Shown here piece after piece: positions 33,870 to 44,100 of a stretch of DNA of 64,000 nt. The translations under genes were made by a program, and so were the position numbers. The notes under the pieces were generated by a model. That model saw only the letters and a program-made list of their open reading frames with translations. It was not told the origin of the DNA and did not search any database. Numbering within the stretch: the stretch's first letter is position 1; every line of letters starts with the position of its first letter. Source of the stretch: Nocardioides sp. Root122. GTDB taxonomy: Bacteria; Actinomycetota; Actinomycetes; Propionibacteriales; Nocardioidaceae. Location of the stretch: contig NZ_LMDE01000002.1 of NCBI RefSeq assembly GCF_001425025.1, positions 60,056-124,055 on the forward strand, written 5' to 3'.

Positions 33870-35849
33870 TCATGGCCGAGTCACGGTGAAGGCCCAGTGG
33901 GCCAGGCCGCCCTCGGTGCCGTCGTAGAGCTGCTGGCCGCCGGTGGCGGTCAGGGGCAGTGCGGGGAGCCCGTTGAACGGGTCCCCGCTCCACAGCCGGA
34001 AGAGGTCCTGCGAGCCGAGGGCCGTGCCGGCGACGTCGGCGTCGAGGAGGACCGTGGGGTCGTCGCGCCCGATCGGGGACTCCGTCACCACGGGTGGGGT
34101 CGACCGGAGCTGCACCACGATCGTGTCGCGGCCGAACCAGCGCGGCGGCTGGATGCGGAACGCGTAGCGGACCTCGCCCCCCGGCAGGTCGGTCGCGGTG
34201 CCGGGCATCAGCTCGAGCTCCTCGATGCCGTAGAGGAACGGTCCGTCCTCGGTCCCGTGCCACGCCCTGAGCCACTCGCGCGGCCTGTCGGTGGCCTCCG
34301 TCGTGAGGGCGCGGGACACGGTGAGCTGGAGCTGTGGCTCCTCCAGGAACGTCTTCCACTCGAACGGGTCCCGGTCCTCGCCGAGCTCGGCCGCACCCTC
34401 CGGCCACACCGCGAGCAGCCGCGGCGGAGGCGCCACCTTCGACGGGCGGAGCAGCGCCACGTGCAGCTCGCCGCCCGCCGTGCCGTCGCCCGACGGCAGC
34501 GTCGGCAGCGGTGGCGGGTTCGCGGCCGCGGCGACGACGGCCCCCAGCCCGCTGTCGTGGCTCGCGGGCGCCATCGCCCACAGCGCGTCGCGGTCCTCCT
34601 CCGTGAGGCGGGTGCCCTCGAGGTCGGGGTCCAGCGCCAGCTGGTCGGACGCGGCAGCCCGCACGGGCCCCGGCGCGGTCGACCTCACCATGACGAGCAC
34701 CAGGCTGCGCGACGTCGGCTTGGCCTCGCGCACGTCGACGTCGTACGCCGCCCCGTCGCCGCCGGGTGGCACGGCGACGTGCGTCAGGGCACCTGCCGCG
34801 CGGCGGAGCCGGAGGCGGCTCACCCGGCGGCGGTCGAGCAGCCAGACGCCGAGCCAGGGGTCGGGGTCGTCCAGGCCCTGCTCGGCGAGGTCGCGGTCGG
34901 CGGCGATCTCGAGGCGGCCGGTCTCGAGGAGCTCGTCCAGCGCGGCACCCTCGTCGTCGGGCCACGGCCACAGGCCGGTGATCCGCGGCGGCACGGCGGT
35001 CGGGAGCCTGCTGCAGCACTCGTCGACCCGGTCGGCGAGGCACAGGAGGAGGTCGAGCAGCTCGCGGTTGGAGCGGATGACGGTGCGCACGCCCGTGTCG
35101 AGGGCGCGCTCCTCGCCCAGGGCCACCGTGGCGAGGGGGATGCACGGCTCCCCGCAGGCGCATCGCCGGGGCGCCAGCCGGTCCAGGACCTCCCGGCGAC
35201 CCTCGGCGTCGTGGGGGAAGGTGGCCTCCGAGCCCGGGTCCTCGCCGGACGTCGCCTCGCACTCGTCGCAGCCGAAGACCTGCTCGCAGAGGCCGTCCGG
35301 GAGGCCGACCCGCAGACCGGCACCCACGGTCACCGAGACGGCGTACGCCTCCCGGACCATCGAGGGGACGACCCGGGGCTCGTCGTCGCACCCCTCGGGG
35401 GGCATGCAGACGGGGTCGGTGCCGCACTCGTGGTAGCAGAGAGCGACGGTCGTGAAGCCCTCGTCGAGAGGGTCGCCGGCCGGGCGGCCGCAGGCGTCGG
35501 TGGGCCGCGCCGGGTCGACCTCCACCGAGCGTGGCACGACGACGATCCGACCGTGCCCGTCGACACCGACACCGGGTGAGATCACCACGCTCCCGGAGGT
35601 GGTCAGCCGCACCTCGAGGCCGCACAGCACCCCGCTCCCGAGGCCGAGCCGCGTGACCAGCTCGCGGGCGTGGCGGTGGTAGGACTGCTCGGCCTGCCAG
35701 TGGCGCACCTCCATGAGCTTGCGCGGGAAGAACAGGTTGCGCTCGAGCGCGTGGAGGGCGTCATGTCCCAGGTGGTGGTCGTCGCAGCCGCACCCCGCTG
35801 TCGTGAGGTCACCTCCGCGGCCGGTCACGGGGACGAGGTCCGTGGTCAT
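33870..35849 (-). CDS. Large CIS-associated protein with GLxV/PGxxxDxxGR module, Cys-rich
   Basis: This 659-aa protein starts at ATG 35849 with AGGAG seven bases upstream. Residues ~30-110 carry the shared module: RNLFFPRKLMEVRHWQAEQ, LGLGSGVLCGLEV, VVISPGVGVDGHGRIVVVP. Residues ~115-260 hold cysteine clusters (CYHECGTDPVC, CDECEA, CACGEPC). The remaining 400 residues are beta-rich, with a C-terminal region (RYAFRIQPPRWFGRDTIVVQLRS) like a receptor-binding or Ig-type domain. No known family is assigned. As the largest distal accessory protein, it is a candidate tail fibre or outer baseplate component (inference). A longer frame to 36518 is a shadow. Confidence 0.8.
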   Translation of the reverse strand: MTTDLVPVTGRGGDLTTAGCGCDDHHLGHDALHALERNLFFPRKLMEVRHWQAEQSYHRHARELVTRLGLGSGVLCGLEVRLTTSGSVVISPGVGVDGHGRIVVVPRSVEVDPARPTDACGRPAGDPLDEGFTTVALCYHECGTDPVCMPPEGCDDEPRVVPSMVREAYAVSVTVGAGLRVGLPDGLCEQVFGCDECEATSGEDPGSEATFPHDAEGRREVLDRLAPRRCACGEPCIPLATVALGEERALDTGVRTVIRSNRELLDLLLCLADRVDECCSRLPTAVPPRITGLWPWPDDEGAALDELLETGRLEIAADRDLAEQGLDDPDPWLGVWLLDRRRVSRLRLRRAAGALTHVAVPPGGDGAAYDVDVREAKPTSRSLVLVMVRSTAPGPVRAAASDQLALDPDLEGTRLTEEDRDALWAMAPASHDSGLGAVVAAAANPPPLPTLPSGDGTAGGELHVALLRPSKVAPPPRLLAVWPEGAAELGEDRDPFEWKTFLEEPQLQLTVSRALTTEATDRPREWLRAWHGTEDGPFLYGIEELELMPGTATDLPGGEVRYAFRIQPPRWFGRDTIVVQLRSTPPVVTESPIGRDDPTVLLDADVAGTALGSQDLFRLWSGDPFNGLPALPLTATGGQQLYDGTEGGLAHWAFTVTRP

Positions 35850-37204
35850 CGTGTGTCTCCTGTCTGTGCCGACCCGGCGCCGGGCCGGTCGGGCGTGCGG
35901 TTCTCGGAGTGGATGCGGGCGGTGCCCAGCCGCTGCCCGGGCCCGTCGGCGTCGGGGCGGTGGGCGGTGTCGTTGCGGAGCCCGGTGGCCGGCTGGCCAG
36001 GGAGCCGGTCGACCTCGACCACCGTCGGAAGCGACGTACGCCGTGGGGTGGCGCAGGTCCGGGCCCACACGTGTGCGGGACGTTCTCGCTGCACCACCGC
36101 GTCGACGGCGGCGACCTGCTCGCTGGTGCCGTCGGCGACGTGGACGCAGATGCGGTGCGCGACGTGGCCGTGGACGGGGAGGCCGGCGTCTTCGGCGGTG
36201 ATGAGCGCGGCTCCGTCGACGAGCGCCGTGGTGTCGAGCACCGGTGGTCCCGGGTCGGCGGCCACGAGGCCGGTGGTGGCGCCGAGCACGCTCGTGCGCC
36301 TGGTGCCGTCCAGCCGCCACACGGTCACGTCGAGGAGCGGCTCGACCACCTCGACGTCGAGGCCCGTCTCCCGGCGGACCTGGTCCTCGAGGCCCGCGCG
36401 GGTCCCGCGACGGCCGTGGCGGGCGACGGCGGTGGCGATCGACTCCCGCCGGCCGGCGTCGTCGCCGGGCAGCCGGCCCGGGTCGAGCGCGACCCACGTC
36501 GCGAGCCTCTCGAGCCATGGCGCGTCATCGCGGTCCGGGGCGACCGAGGGGCTGAGCAGGGAGGGGAGCTCCTTGATCAGGGACGACGTGTGCTCGAGGT
36601 GCGCACCGAGCAGCCCGACGTAGCGGCCGAGGACCCCGCTGCCGTCGTCGACGATGATCGCACCGTCGGTCGCGGGGTGGACGCCGGTCTCGCGGTAGGC
36701 GACGGGCAGCGCGGTGACGGGTCCGTCGTCGCCGGTCTCCACCAGGAGGTCGGCGACGGCCGGGGTGGTGGCGCCGGCACTGCCCAGCTCCACGGCGACC
36801 CACAGGTCGCCCTCGTCGCGGCACAGCACCCGGGCATCGAGGGCGTCCGGGGCTGCGGCCCGCCACACGCCCCTCCCGGTGTCGGGAGGCGCGTCGTCGG
36901 GGAGGTCGTGCGCAGCGTCCGGCGCCGGCGGGACGGCCCCCGCGGGCTCGATCCGCGTCCACATCCGCAGCCACGCCTGCGGCGGCAGCGGCTCGGCGAG
37001 GCGCACGACCACCCGCCGCCAGCGATCGGCGGTGTCGGAGTCGACCTGGGCAGGGTCGGGGCGCCCCGCCCGGACGACCGCCAGCCCGTGCCGCGCGAGA
37101 CCGCCGCCCTGCGGTGCGAGACGCAGGTGCCCGGCCTCGACGACCGTGCGGGTGAGCAGCGCCGCTCCCCAGTCGCCCCCGGCGAGCCACCGGCGCGCGC
37201 TCAT
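35846..37204 (-). CDS. Phage tail protein I / TIGR02242-like baseplate protein
   Basis: This 452-aa protein starts at ATG 37204. Residues ~1-215 form an uncharacterised N-terminal domain (RRWLAGGDWGAALLTRTVVEAG). The centre resembles the phage tail protein domain: YVGLLGAHLEHTSSLIKELPSLLSP, DDAPWLERLATWVALDPGRLP, and RRESIATAVARHGRRGTRAGLEDQV followed by RETGLDVEVVEP. In CIS and phages such proteins link the baseplate wedge to fibres. The ~170-residue C-terminus holds another strand-rich segment and a Pro/Arg-rich tail. Both ends overlap neighbours by 4 bp, so it sits firmly in the operon. Confidence 0.82.
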   Translation of the reverse strand: MSARRWLAGGDWGAALLTRTVVEAGHLRLAPQGGGLARHGLAVVRAGRPDPAQVDSDTADRWRRVVVRLAEPLPPQAWLRMWTRIEPAGAVPPAPDAAHDLPDDAPPDTGRGVWRAAAPDALDARVLCRDEGDLWVAVELGSAGATTPAVADLLVETGDDGPVTALPVAYRETGVHPATDGAIIVDDGSGVLGRYVGLLGAHLEHTSSLIKELPSLLSPSVAPDRDDAPWLERLATWVALDPGRLPGDDAGRRESIATAVARHGRRGTRAGLEDQVRRETGLDVEVVEPLLDVTVWRLDGTRRTSVLGATTGLVAADPGPPVLDTTALVDGAALITAEDAGLPVHGHVAHRICVHVADGTSEQVAAVDAVVQRERPAHVWARTCATPRRTSLPTVVEVDRLPGQPATGLRNDTAHRPDADGPGQRLGTARIHSENRTPDRPGAGSAQTGDTR

Positions 37205-38145
37205 GACTGGAGGCCGATCCACTCGACCGACCAGCGGAGCGTGGTGGTGACCAGGTCCGTCAGGGCGGCGGAGCCGACGACGTCGGACGGGTTGACGTCG
37301 ACCTGGGTGCCGTCGCCCCACCCGGTGCCCGGCGGCAGGGGGACGACGCACCGGAACCTGCCCGGCTCGGCCGCCTCGACGTACGGCGTCCCGTCGAGGA
37401 GTGCGGGTCGTCCGGTGGGCGAGAGCGCGGCATCCAGCATGCGCAGGCCGTCCAGGCGGGCGAGGTAGGCCGGGGTGTCGCCGAACCCGGCCTCGCTGGT
37501 GTCCACGTCCGCCACCACGGCGTACGGCAGCCCGGCGGGCCCGGTGCGCACCTGCCAGCCGGTGTCACCGCTGGCCGTGCGGCCGCACGCGGCGTACGGG
37601 GTGGGAGGTGGGTTGAGCAGCCGGCGGCTGGCGAGCTCGGGGGCGCCGGCGAGCGCGCACCCCTCCACCGCAGCGAGGGCGAGGACGATGTCGTGCCCGA
37701 CACGGACCGCGGGCGGGTCGAGCCAGAGGACCTGCGGTGCATCGGACCGGCGCACGGCGCCCTCGGTGCCGCACGCGCCCGGCCGGTCCACCACGACGGC
37801 GTCCTCGTCGCTCGTCCAGCGAACGACGAGCGCGAAGCCCCGCGGTCGCCCGTCGGGTCCGGCGACCACCGGCGGCACCGGCACCGCGACGGGATCAGGC
37901 ACCACGAGCTCGCGCCCGGTCGAGTCGAGGGCGTACCCGGCGCCGATGGACACCGTCGCGTCGCCCCTGCGCCCCGTCACGCCGAGGCCGGAGGCGATGC
38001 CCCAGCCGTGGAGCATGCGGTGGTGCAGGTGGCGGAGCCCGGTGTCGACGTCCTGGGCGGCGGTGAGGTCGTCGGCGGCGAGCACCTGGCCGGGGAAGTA
38101 CAGCGGCCGGTCGGCGTGGGGCAGGGGCACTGCGGAGACGGTCAT
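37201..38145 (-). CDS. CIS-associated protein with HGWG/GLxV module (paralogue 3)
   Basis: This 314-aa protein has the clearest copy of the shared module at residues ~10-85: RPLYFPGQVLAADDLTAAQ, HLHHRMLHGWGIASGLGV, VSIGAGYALDSTGRELVVP. A domain with GFALVVRWTSDEDAVV follows, then the tail VVADVDTSEAGFG...GLQS. No catalytic motif is visible. It lies between the TIGR02242-like gene and the smaller paralogue, overlapping both by 4 bp. Similar genes recur in this locus, so a repeated baseplate or fibre-attachment role is inferred. Confidence 0.78.
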   Translation of the reverse strand: MTVSAVPLPHADRPLYFPGQVLAADDLTAAQDVDTGLRHLHHRMLHGWGIASGLGVTGRRGDATVSIGAGYALDSTGRELVVPDPVAVPVPPVVAGPDGRPRGFALVVRWTSDEDAVVVDRPGACGTEGAVRRSDAPQVLWLDPPAVRVGHDIVLALAAVEGCALAGAPELASRRLLNPPPTPYAACGRTASGDTGWQVRTGPAGLPYAVVADVDTSEAGFGDTPAYLARLDGLRMLDAALSPTGRPALLDGTPYVEAAEPGRFRCVVPLPPGTGWGDGTQVDVNPSDVVGSAALTDLVTTTLRWSVEWIGLQS

Positions 38146-38903
38146 GTCCACTCCAGGGGTGGGAGCTCGGGTCGCTCGGCGGGCAGGAGGACCAGCCAGC
38201 TCAGGGCGAGGGGGGTGGTCTCGACGACGTCGCCGAGGGCGACGTCGCCGACGGGGACGTGGTTGCGGACCACGAGGTCGAGGCCGGTGGCGGAGACGGC
38301 CATGACCTCGACGGTCGTGCGGGCCGCGGCGGGCGTGTGCCCGGCCGGCGATGCGAAGGCCACGGGGACGTCCTCGAGCAGGTGGTGGCCGAGGTCGACG
38401 TGCGCCGCCCACTCGGAGTACGTGCCGGACGCCGGCTGACCGCGCGGCACGATGCCGCCGAGCCGTCTGGCCGGTCCCGGACGACGCAGCCACTGCCGGT
38501 CGCCGTCGCCTGCCCGGACCACTCCGGTGTCGTCGATCCTGGCCAGGGGCACGTCGAGCTCCTGGGCCCGGGCGCCCGTGCGGAGCACCACCCGCCCGTC
38601 CGGACCGTGACCGCGCAGACGCAGCGCGACGACGGTGCCGGTGGCCGCGGAGGTGGTGAGGCGGGCCGAGAACGTCTCGCTGAGGACGACGGTGCGACCG
38701 CAGCGATCCACGGCCGCTCCGGGGGTGACGACGAGCTCGTCGCCGGCGAGCATGACGCGCAGGCCCGTGGAGCAGCCCCACGTGCGGTGGGCCACGACAT
38801 GGTGGTGGGCCAGGTGGAGGTCCTGGAGGCGCGGCTGGTCGCGGAGGTCCCGGGCCAGCAGCCAGCCGCCGGGGACCTGGCGGAGTCGGGTCTCGGTGGG
38901 CAT
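38142..38903 (-). CDS. CIS-associated protein with GLxV/PGxxxDxxGR module (paralogue 4)
   Basis: This 253-aa protein starts at ATG 38903, overlapping the second J-type wedge stop by one base. The shared module is shorter: GGWLLARDLRDQPRLQDLHL, HRTWGCSTGLRV, VVTPGAAVDRCGRTVVL. A beta-rich domain and a C-terminal LALSWLVLLPAERPELPP follow. No known family. It is the smallest of four related proteins and directly follows the baseplate wedge genes. Confidence 0.78.
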   Translation of the reverse strand: MPTETRLRQVPGGWLLARDLRDQPRLQDLHLAHHHVVAHRTWGCSTGLRVMLAGDELVVTPGAAVDRCGRTVVLSETFSARLTTSAATGTVVALRLRGHGPDGRVVLRTGARAQELDVPLARIDDTGVVRAGDGDRQWLRRPGPARRLGGIVPRGQPASGTYSEWAAHVDLGHHLLEDVPVAFASPAGHTPAAARTTVEVMAVSATGLDLVVRNHVPVGDVALGDVVETTPLALSWLVLLPAERPELPPLEWT

Positions 38904-41173
38904 CAACGGCCTCCGGCGCTCGCGGGGGTCAGCGTGATCGAGCCGGCGAGCACCAGCTCGGTCGCGCAGATCGTGAGGTCGCCGCACTCCTCGGCCGTGC
39001 CGTCGGCGCGCTCGCGGCGCAGGACCAGCCCCTCGACGCGGTCGACACCGGGCACCTGGTCCAGCAGCTGGAGCACCTCGCTGCGTCGCACGGGTCGGCC
39101 GAACGGCCAGCCGCGTCCGGCGGGTCCGCCGGTCACCGGGTGCAGGAACCGGTCGACGGCGTCCCGTGCTGCGTCCAGCACCGCCTCGACCCCGCCACCA
39201 GGGAGCACCACCACGGTGGCCGTCACCCCGACGCGCACGTAGCTCGGACCGACCACGAACACGCGCGTCCCCAGCGTGCGGACGCTCGCGAGGTCGGCGC
39301 GGACCCGCGCGAGCAGCTCGCGCGTCGGCTCGGGCCGGTCCACCGGCAGCCAGGGGACGACGGCCACGGTGAGGCACCCGTCGGCGACCAGGCCGGGCAG
39401 CCGCGGGTCGACGTCGGGAAGCGCGCGGGTCCGCCACAGCGACGTACCGGGTGTGGCGAGGACGCGCCGCTCGAAGTCGAGCGCGGTCACCGCGCGCTCG
39501 GGCACGCCGGCGCGGCGCACCACCTCGAGCGCGAGGTCGTCGAGGCTGCTGACCCGGTGCTTGTCGGCGAGCCCGGTGAGGCGGTCGTGCACCCACAGGG
39601 CGGCATCGACCCGGGCGGCGGTCGCGGCGACGTCCTCGCCCGGCGCTCCAGGGAGCAGGGAGCCGACCAGGTCCATCCGGGTCCCGGCGGCGTCCGTGGA
39701 GAGGAGCGCCACTGTCCGGGCGTCCTCGGCCAGCCGTACGTCGAGGGGCGGGCGCACCTCGCCGATGCCGGTGGTCGTGGTCCACGTCCCCGACACCAGG
39801 ACGGTGCTGCCGGGCGGCAGGGTGGCGCCACAGCGCCCGTCGCCGAAGCGCACCGTGACCCCGTCCGCCTCGAGCACGGCTGCGTTGTCCTGCGCGCCGG
39901 CGACCGCGAGGTCGGCCACGACGTTGACGGGCACCGGCACGCCGCCCGGCGGCACGGCCCAGAGGCGCGGCGGTGCGTCGCACCAGGGCTGGGGAAGTCG
40001 GAGGACCTCGTCGGGCACGCCCAGCGCCACGCCGAGCACGGCGGCACCGACGACGAGGCGACCGGGGAGTGCCGCGGTGGGAGCCCGGAACGCGACGACG
40101 TCGACAGCGGGGAGCCCCGGCCAGTCGTCCGGGTCGGCGAAGCGCACCTCCTCGACCGTGCCGTCCCGGGCGCAGACCAGTGCCAGGGTGGCCACGTCCA
40201 GCGGTCCCGCGGGCAAGGGTGATCCGGTGACGGGCGTGCCGGGCGGCACCACCACGTCCATCGCGAAGGGCCCGGCGGCAGCGACCTCGCCGACGTCGGC
40301 GTGCAGGGCCGCGAGCGACGGTGGGGCGTCGTGCCGGCCCGACACGATGCGGCAGCGGAGCCACGCCAGGGCACGCCCGGCGAGGGCACCCGCATCCTGG
40401 TCGCCCAGCGTCGTGCGCGGAAGGGCAGGGACGACGAGCCTGACCCGCCCGCTGCGAGTCATGGCGGCGGTGCGGTCATCGGTGTCGGCCTCCGCGACCG
40501 CGACCCACGCGGACCCGTCCCACGTCTCCCACGTGGTGCGGACCGAGTGGTGCACGTCCCTCGGACCCGGAGCCTCCGGGACCCAGGGCCCGGGCGCGAC
40601 CACGCACCAGAGGTCGATCGACCCCGCTGCGACCGTGCCGGCGGCCGTGAGGCCGACCAGGAGGCAGGTGCCGATGGTGGGGTCGTCGCCGAACGGCTGG
40701 ACGGGCCGGCCCGCCCCGTGCTCACGGCTGAGGTCGTGGCACCCGGTGCGGTAGTCGTCCTCGGCGGCGGCTCCAGTGGCGTGCGCGACGGCCTCGACGG
40801 ACAGACCTCGCACCACCACGTCGTCGCGCAGTGTCAGCGGCACGGTGCCGTCCGACCGGACGCCGGTCGCGACGAGGCCGGCGGGCACCCGGGTCCGTGA
40901 CGACGTGAGCCGCACCAGCGCGCGGGCGGACCGTGGTCCGGCGGGGGCGAACCCGGTGAGCGAGAGCAGCAGCCGGCGTTCCCGGTCGGAGATCGCGCTC
41001 GAGCGGTAGCTGTCGACCTCCACGAGCCACGCCAGGAGCTCCAGCAGCGCGATGCCCGGGTCGCTGGTGTTCTGGTCGGTCCACCCGGGAGCCACGAGGG
41101 GGAGCTGGGAGCGCCCCTGCTCGACCAGGTCGCCCCAGCGGAGGGTGTCGGTGACAGGTGGGAACAGCGGCAT
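38903..41173 (-). CDS. Baseplate J-like wedge protein (Afp12-type)
   Basis: This 756-aa protein starts at ATG 41173 with GGAGGAGGG upstream and one base of overlap. The N-terminus (TDTLRWGDLVEQGRSQLPLVAPGWTD...DPGIALLELLAWLVEV) is typical of CIS/phage gp6-J wedge proteins. The C-terminus carries the J-type module RFLHPVTGGPAGRGWPFG followed by LLDQVPGVDRVEGLVLRRE. In the assembled baseplate these proteins form the wedges around the hub. It is paralogous in its C-terminal module to the upstream 1429-aa protein. Confidence 0.88.
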   Translation of the reverse strand: MPLFPPVTDTLRWGDLVEQGRSQLPLVAPGWTDQNTSDPGIALLELLAWLVEVDSYRSSAISDRERRLLLSLTGFAPAGPRSARALVRLTSSRTRVPAGLVATGVRSDGTVPLTLRDDVVVRGLSVEAVAHATGAAAEDDYRTGCHDLSREHGAGRPVQPFGDDPTIGTCLLVGLTAAGTVAAGSIDLWCVVAPGPWVPEAPGPRDVHHSVRTTWETWDGSAWVAVAEADTDDRTAAMTRSGRVRLVVPALPRTTLGDQDAGALAGRALAWLRCRIVSGRHDAPPSLAALHADVGEVAAAGPFAMDVVVPPGTPVTGSPLPAGPLDVATLALVCARDGTVEEVRFADPDDWPGLPAVDVVAFRAPTAALPGRLVVGAAVLGVALGVPDEVLRLPQPWCDAPPRLWAVPPGGVPVPVNVVADLAVAGAQDNAAVLEADGVTVRFGDGRCGATLPPGSTVLVSGTWTTTTGIGEVRPPLDVRLAEDARTVALLSTDAAGTRMDLVGSLLPGAPGEDVAATAARVDAALWVHDRLTGLADKHRVSSLDDLALEVVRRAGVPERAVTALDFERRVLATPGTSLWRTRALPDVDPRLPGLVADGCLTVAVVPWLPVDRPEPTRELLARVRADLASVRTLGTRVFVVGPSYVRVGVTATVVVLPGGGVEAVLDAARDAVDRFLHPVTGGPAGRGWPFGRPVRRSEVLQLLDQVPGVDRVEGLVLRRERADGTAEECGDLTICATELVLAGSITLTPASAGGR

Positions 41174-44100
41174 CAGAGCCCTCCTCCCAGTCGTACGACG
41201 ATGGGCCCGGCGCACACGACCTGGTCCGGCGCGGCGAGCACGGCGTCACCGACGGGCATGCCGTCGCGCGTCAGGACCAGGTCGGTGACCGCATCGACAC
41301 CGGACACGGACTCGAGGACGCGGGCCACGTCGGAGAGGTGGCTGCCCTGGCCGAAGTCCCACCCCGTGCCGTCCGGCCCGCCCGCCAGCGGGTGCAGGAA
41401 CACCTCGAGCGCCCGGACGACGCCCTCGCGGACCGCGCCGGCCTCGTCGGGGTACTGCGGGACGACGGTGACGGAGACGCCGACGGCGAGGTAGGCCGGA
41501 CCCTCGACGGTGACGCGTCGCGTCGCCACTGCAGGGGAGGAGGCCACGATCGCGTCCTTGACGACGGCCAGCAGGGCCGGTCCCGGGCGGGGCTGCCGAC
41601 TCCCGTCACGGGGTACGACGACCACCCGGACCGCTCCCGGCAGGGGTCGGCCGTGGCGGTCCTGCGCGCCGACCGCGCGGGCGCGCACGACGGCCGGCGA
41701 CGACTCGGCGGCGATCGCCTCGACGTCGCGCTCGGTGAGGCTGAGACGGCGGTGCCGCAGCAGGGACGGCCCGCGCCGCAGGGCGGCAGCGAGCGGTTCG
41801 ACCTCGGCGCCGCCGGACGCCGGCTCCGGGTTGGTCACCTCGCCCACGGCGACCGCGCTCAACAGCTTGTCGAGCCGGTGGGCGCCGACGTTGCCGACCT
41901 CGCCCTCGCAGGTCCGGTAGGAGCGCAGCCGCACGTTGTCGCGCCCGGCGGGCAGCGCCCTGCCGTGGCCCGCGCCGCCGAAGAGGAAGCGCCCCTTGGC
42001 GTGGTCGACCACGTAGACACGGTCGAAGGGGCCTGCGGCACCGAGCGACGTGGTGCCCGACCACGGCACCCACACCTCCGTGACCCGTCCGGTGCGCGGG
42101 TCGTGCTCGGTCCGCACGGCGGCGAGGTCGATGCCGTGCGCCTCGAGCGTGCGGCGCAGCACGTCGGCGTCCACGTCGGCGCGGTCGCCGTCGAGCTCGC
42201 GGACCTCCAGGACGGGGTCGCCCTCCACCGGGAACCGGCGCGCCACGAGTCGCTGACCGGGCGAGCCGTCGCCCGACCCCAGCAGCTCGTCGCGGATCGT
42301 CTCGACCTGGGCGACGGCCACGGCGTGGGCGGCGAGGGCGGACAGCCGGAGCGCAGGGGGTGGGCGCGTCGCGTCGAACAGGGCTCGGAGCCAGGTCCGG
42401 GGTGAGCCGAACCGGGCGGGCGGTGCGGTGACCAGCTGCGCGCCGGCGTAGGCGCGGGAGAGGGGTGCCCGGGTCGTCACCGTCTCCCCGGCGGCGGCAT
42501 CGACGACGACGGGCTCCTGACCCTGGAGGTCGGCCAGCATGAGCCGGTCGCCGGCCCGGAAACGGAGGGCCGCGCCGAGCCCCACCAGTGAGATGGTCCT
42601 GCCGATCGCTCCGGACACGGTCACGCCCGGTGCCCCGGACGTGCCGGGCCAGAGGAGCCCGACGACCCCGCTGCGGCGCAGGCCGTCGGTGCCGTCGTCG
42701 GAGACCAGGCGCACCCAGGCGGTGCCGTCCCATCCCTCCCACACCGGCCGGTGCGCCACCGCCCACGGCGACGGGTCGGACGGCTGCAGCCAGAGGCTGA
42801 CCCGCTCGGCGGGGAGCTCGCCGTCGAGACCGACGTAGAGCGTGGGCACGAGGTCGGGCATCGGCTCGAAGGGCACGGCGCCGGCGGCCGGCCACGTGAC
42901 CGCGGGGGTGAGGTCGCGCCACTGGTGCACGTCGCGGACCAGCACGAGCTCCGCGTCGACCGCCGATGAGGTGTGGGTGTAGAACACCTCGACCCGGTCG
43001 AGCATCGGCGGGCGGGGCTCCACGACGGGGAGGAAGTTCACGATCCCGGAGGTGTCCGTCCAGCTCACCAGGCGCAGGCTTGAGAACGACCCCTCCGCCA
43101 GGCGGGCCCGCATCCACCGTCGTACGTCGCCGTCCACGTCGAGCTCGGCCATGTCGTCGGGCACGGTGAACCGCACCGACCCCGAGGCACGGAGCGCCAG
43201 CACGTCGGGGTCGCCCTCGGCGCCGAGCGGACGCCAGCGCTCACCGTCGTGGTAGTCCCACGAGACGACCGGTGGGTTCAGGTCGGTCGCAGCGGAGGGA
43301 ACGATCTCGCCGGCGAGCGTGGCGGGGTTGATGTCCTTGAGCTTGTCGATCGCCTTGACCACGCCCTGCTGGGCCTTCTGGACGGCGGCGAGTGCGTCGG
43401 CGATCCGGTCCTCCACCTCGTCGACGAAGTCGTCGGGGTCCATCGCCAGGAACGCCGGGAGCTGGGTCGCAGGCAGCCAGGGCGTGGCCCCGGCGAGGAG
43501 GTTGACGAGGGAGCTGGCCAGGGGCTGTCGCTTGTTGCCGACCGTGATGAGGTTCGCGTCCGGGAGGCCGCTCTGCAGCTGGTTGCGCTCGTCGATCATG
43601 GACTGAGGCACGCCGGCCGCCAGGCGCTCGACTGCTTGGGCGATGTCGGCGAGCACCATCGCCACGGTGTTGCCGGCGTCGACGAGGGGAGGCAGCAACG
43701 CGAGCCCTACCGCGGGCCCGGTCAGCACCGGGGCGGGCGTCATGATCCCGACCTCGATGACCGTCGTGGTCACGTGGTCCCACGAGTCGTTGTCGTGCTT
43801 CGCGGCCTCCTTCAGGGCGTTCAGCGCCAGCTGCACCTGCTGTCGCACGGCGGCGTACCAGGCGGCGGCGTCCGAGCTGGTGAGCTTGGGGAGCGGATCA
43901 CCGAGGATGCTGGCGGCGGTCGCCAGCGCCTGGGTCACCTCGGCGCCCTCGAGCAGCGCGATGGCCTCGTCGAGCCGGTCCTTGGCCGAGGTGACGATGC
44001 TGGACTGGACCCCGCTCAGCTCGTCGGCCTCCTCCGCGGCGGTGACCGGTCGCTCGATCTGGAGCGTGACGCGGCTGCCCGGCCGGTGGGTGGCGGGCGC

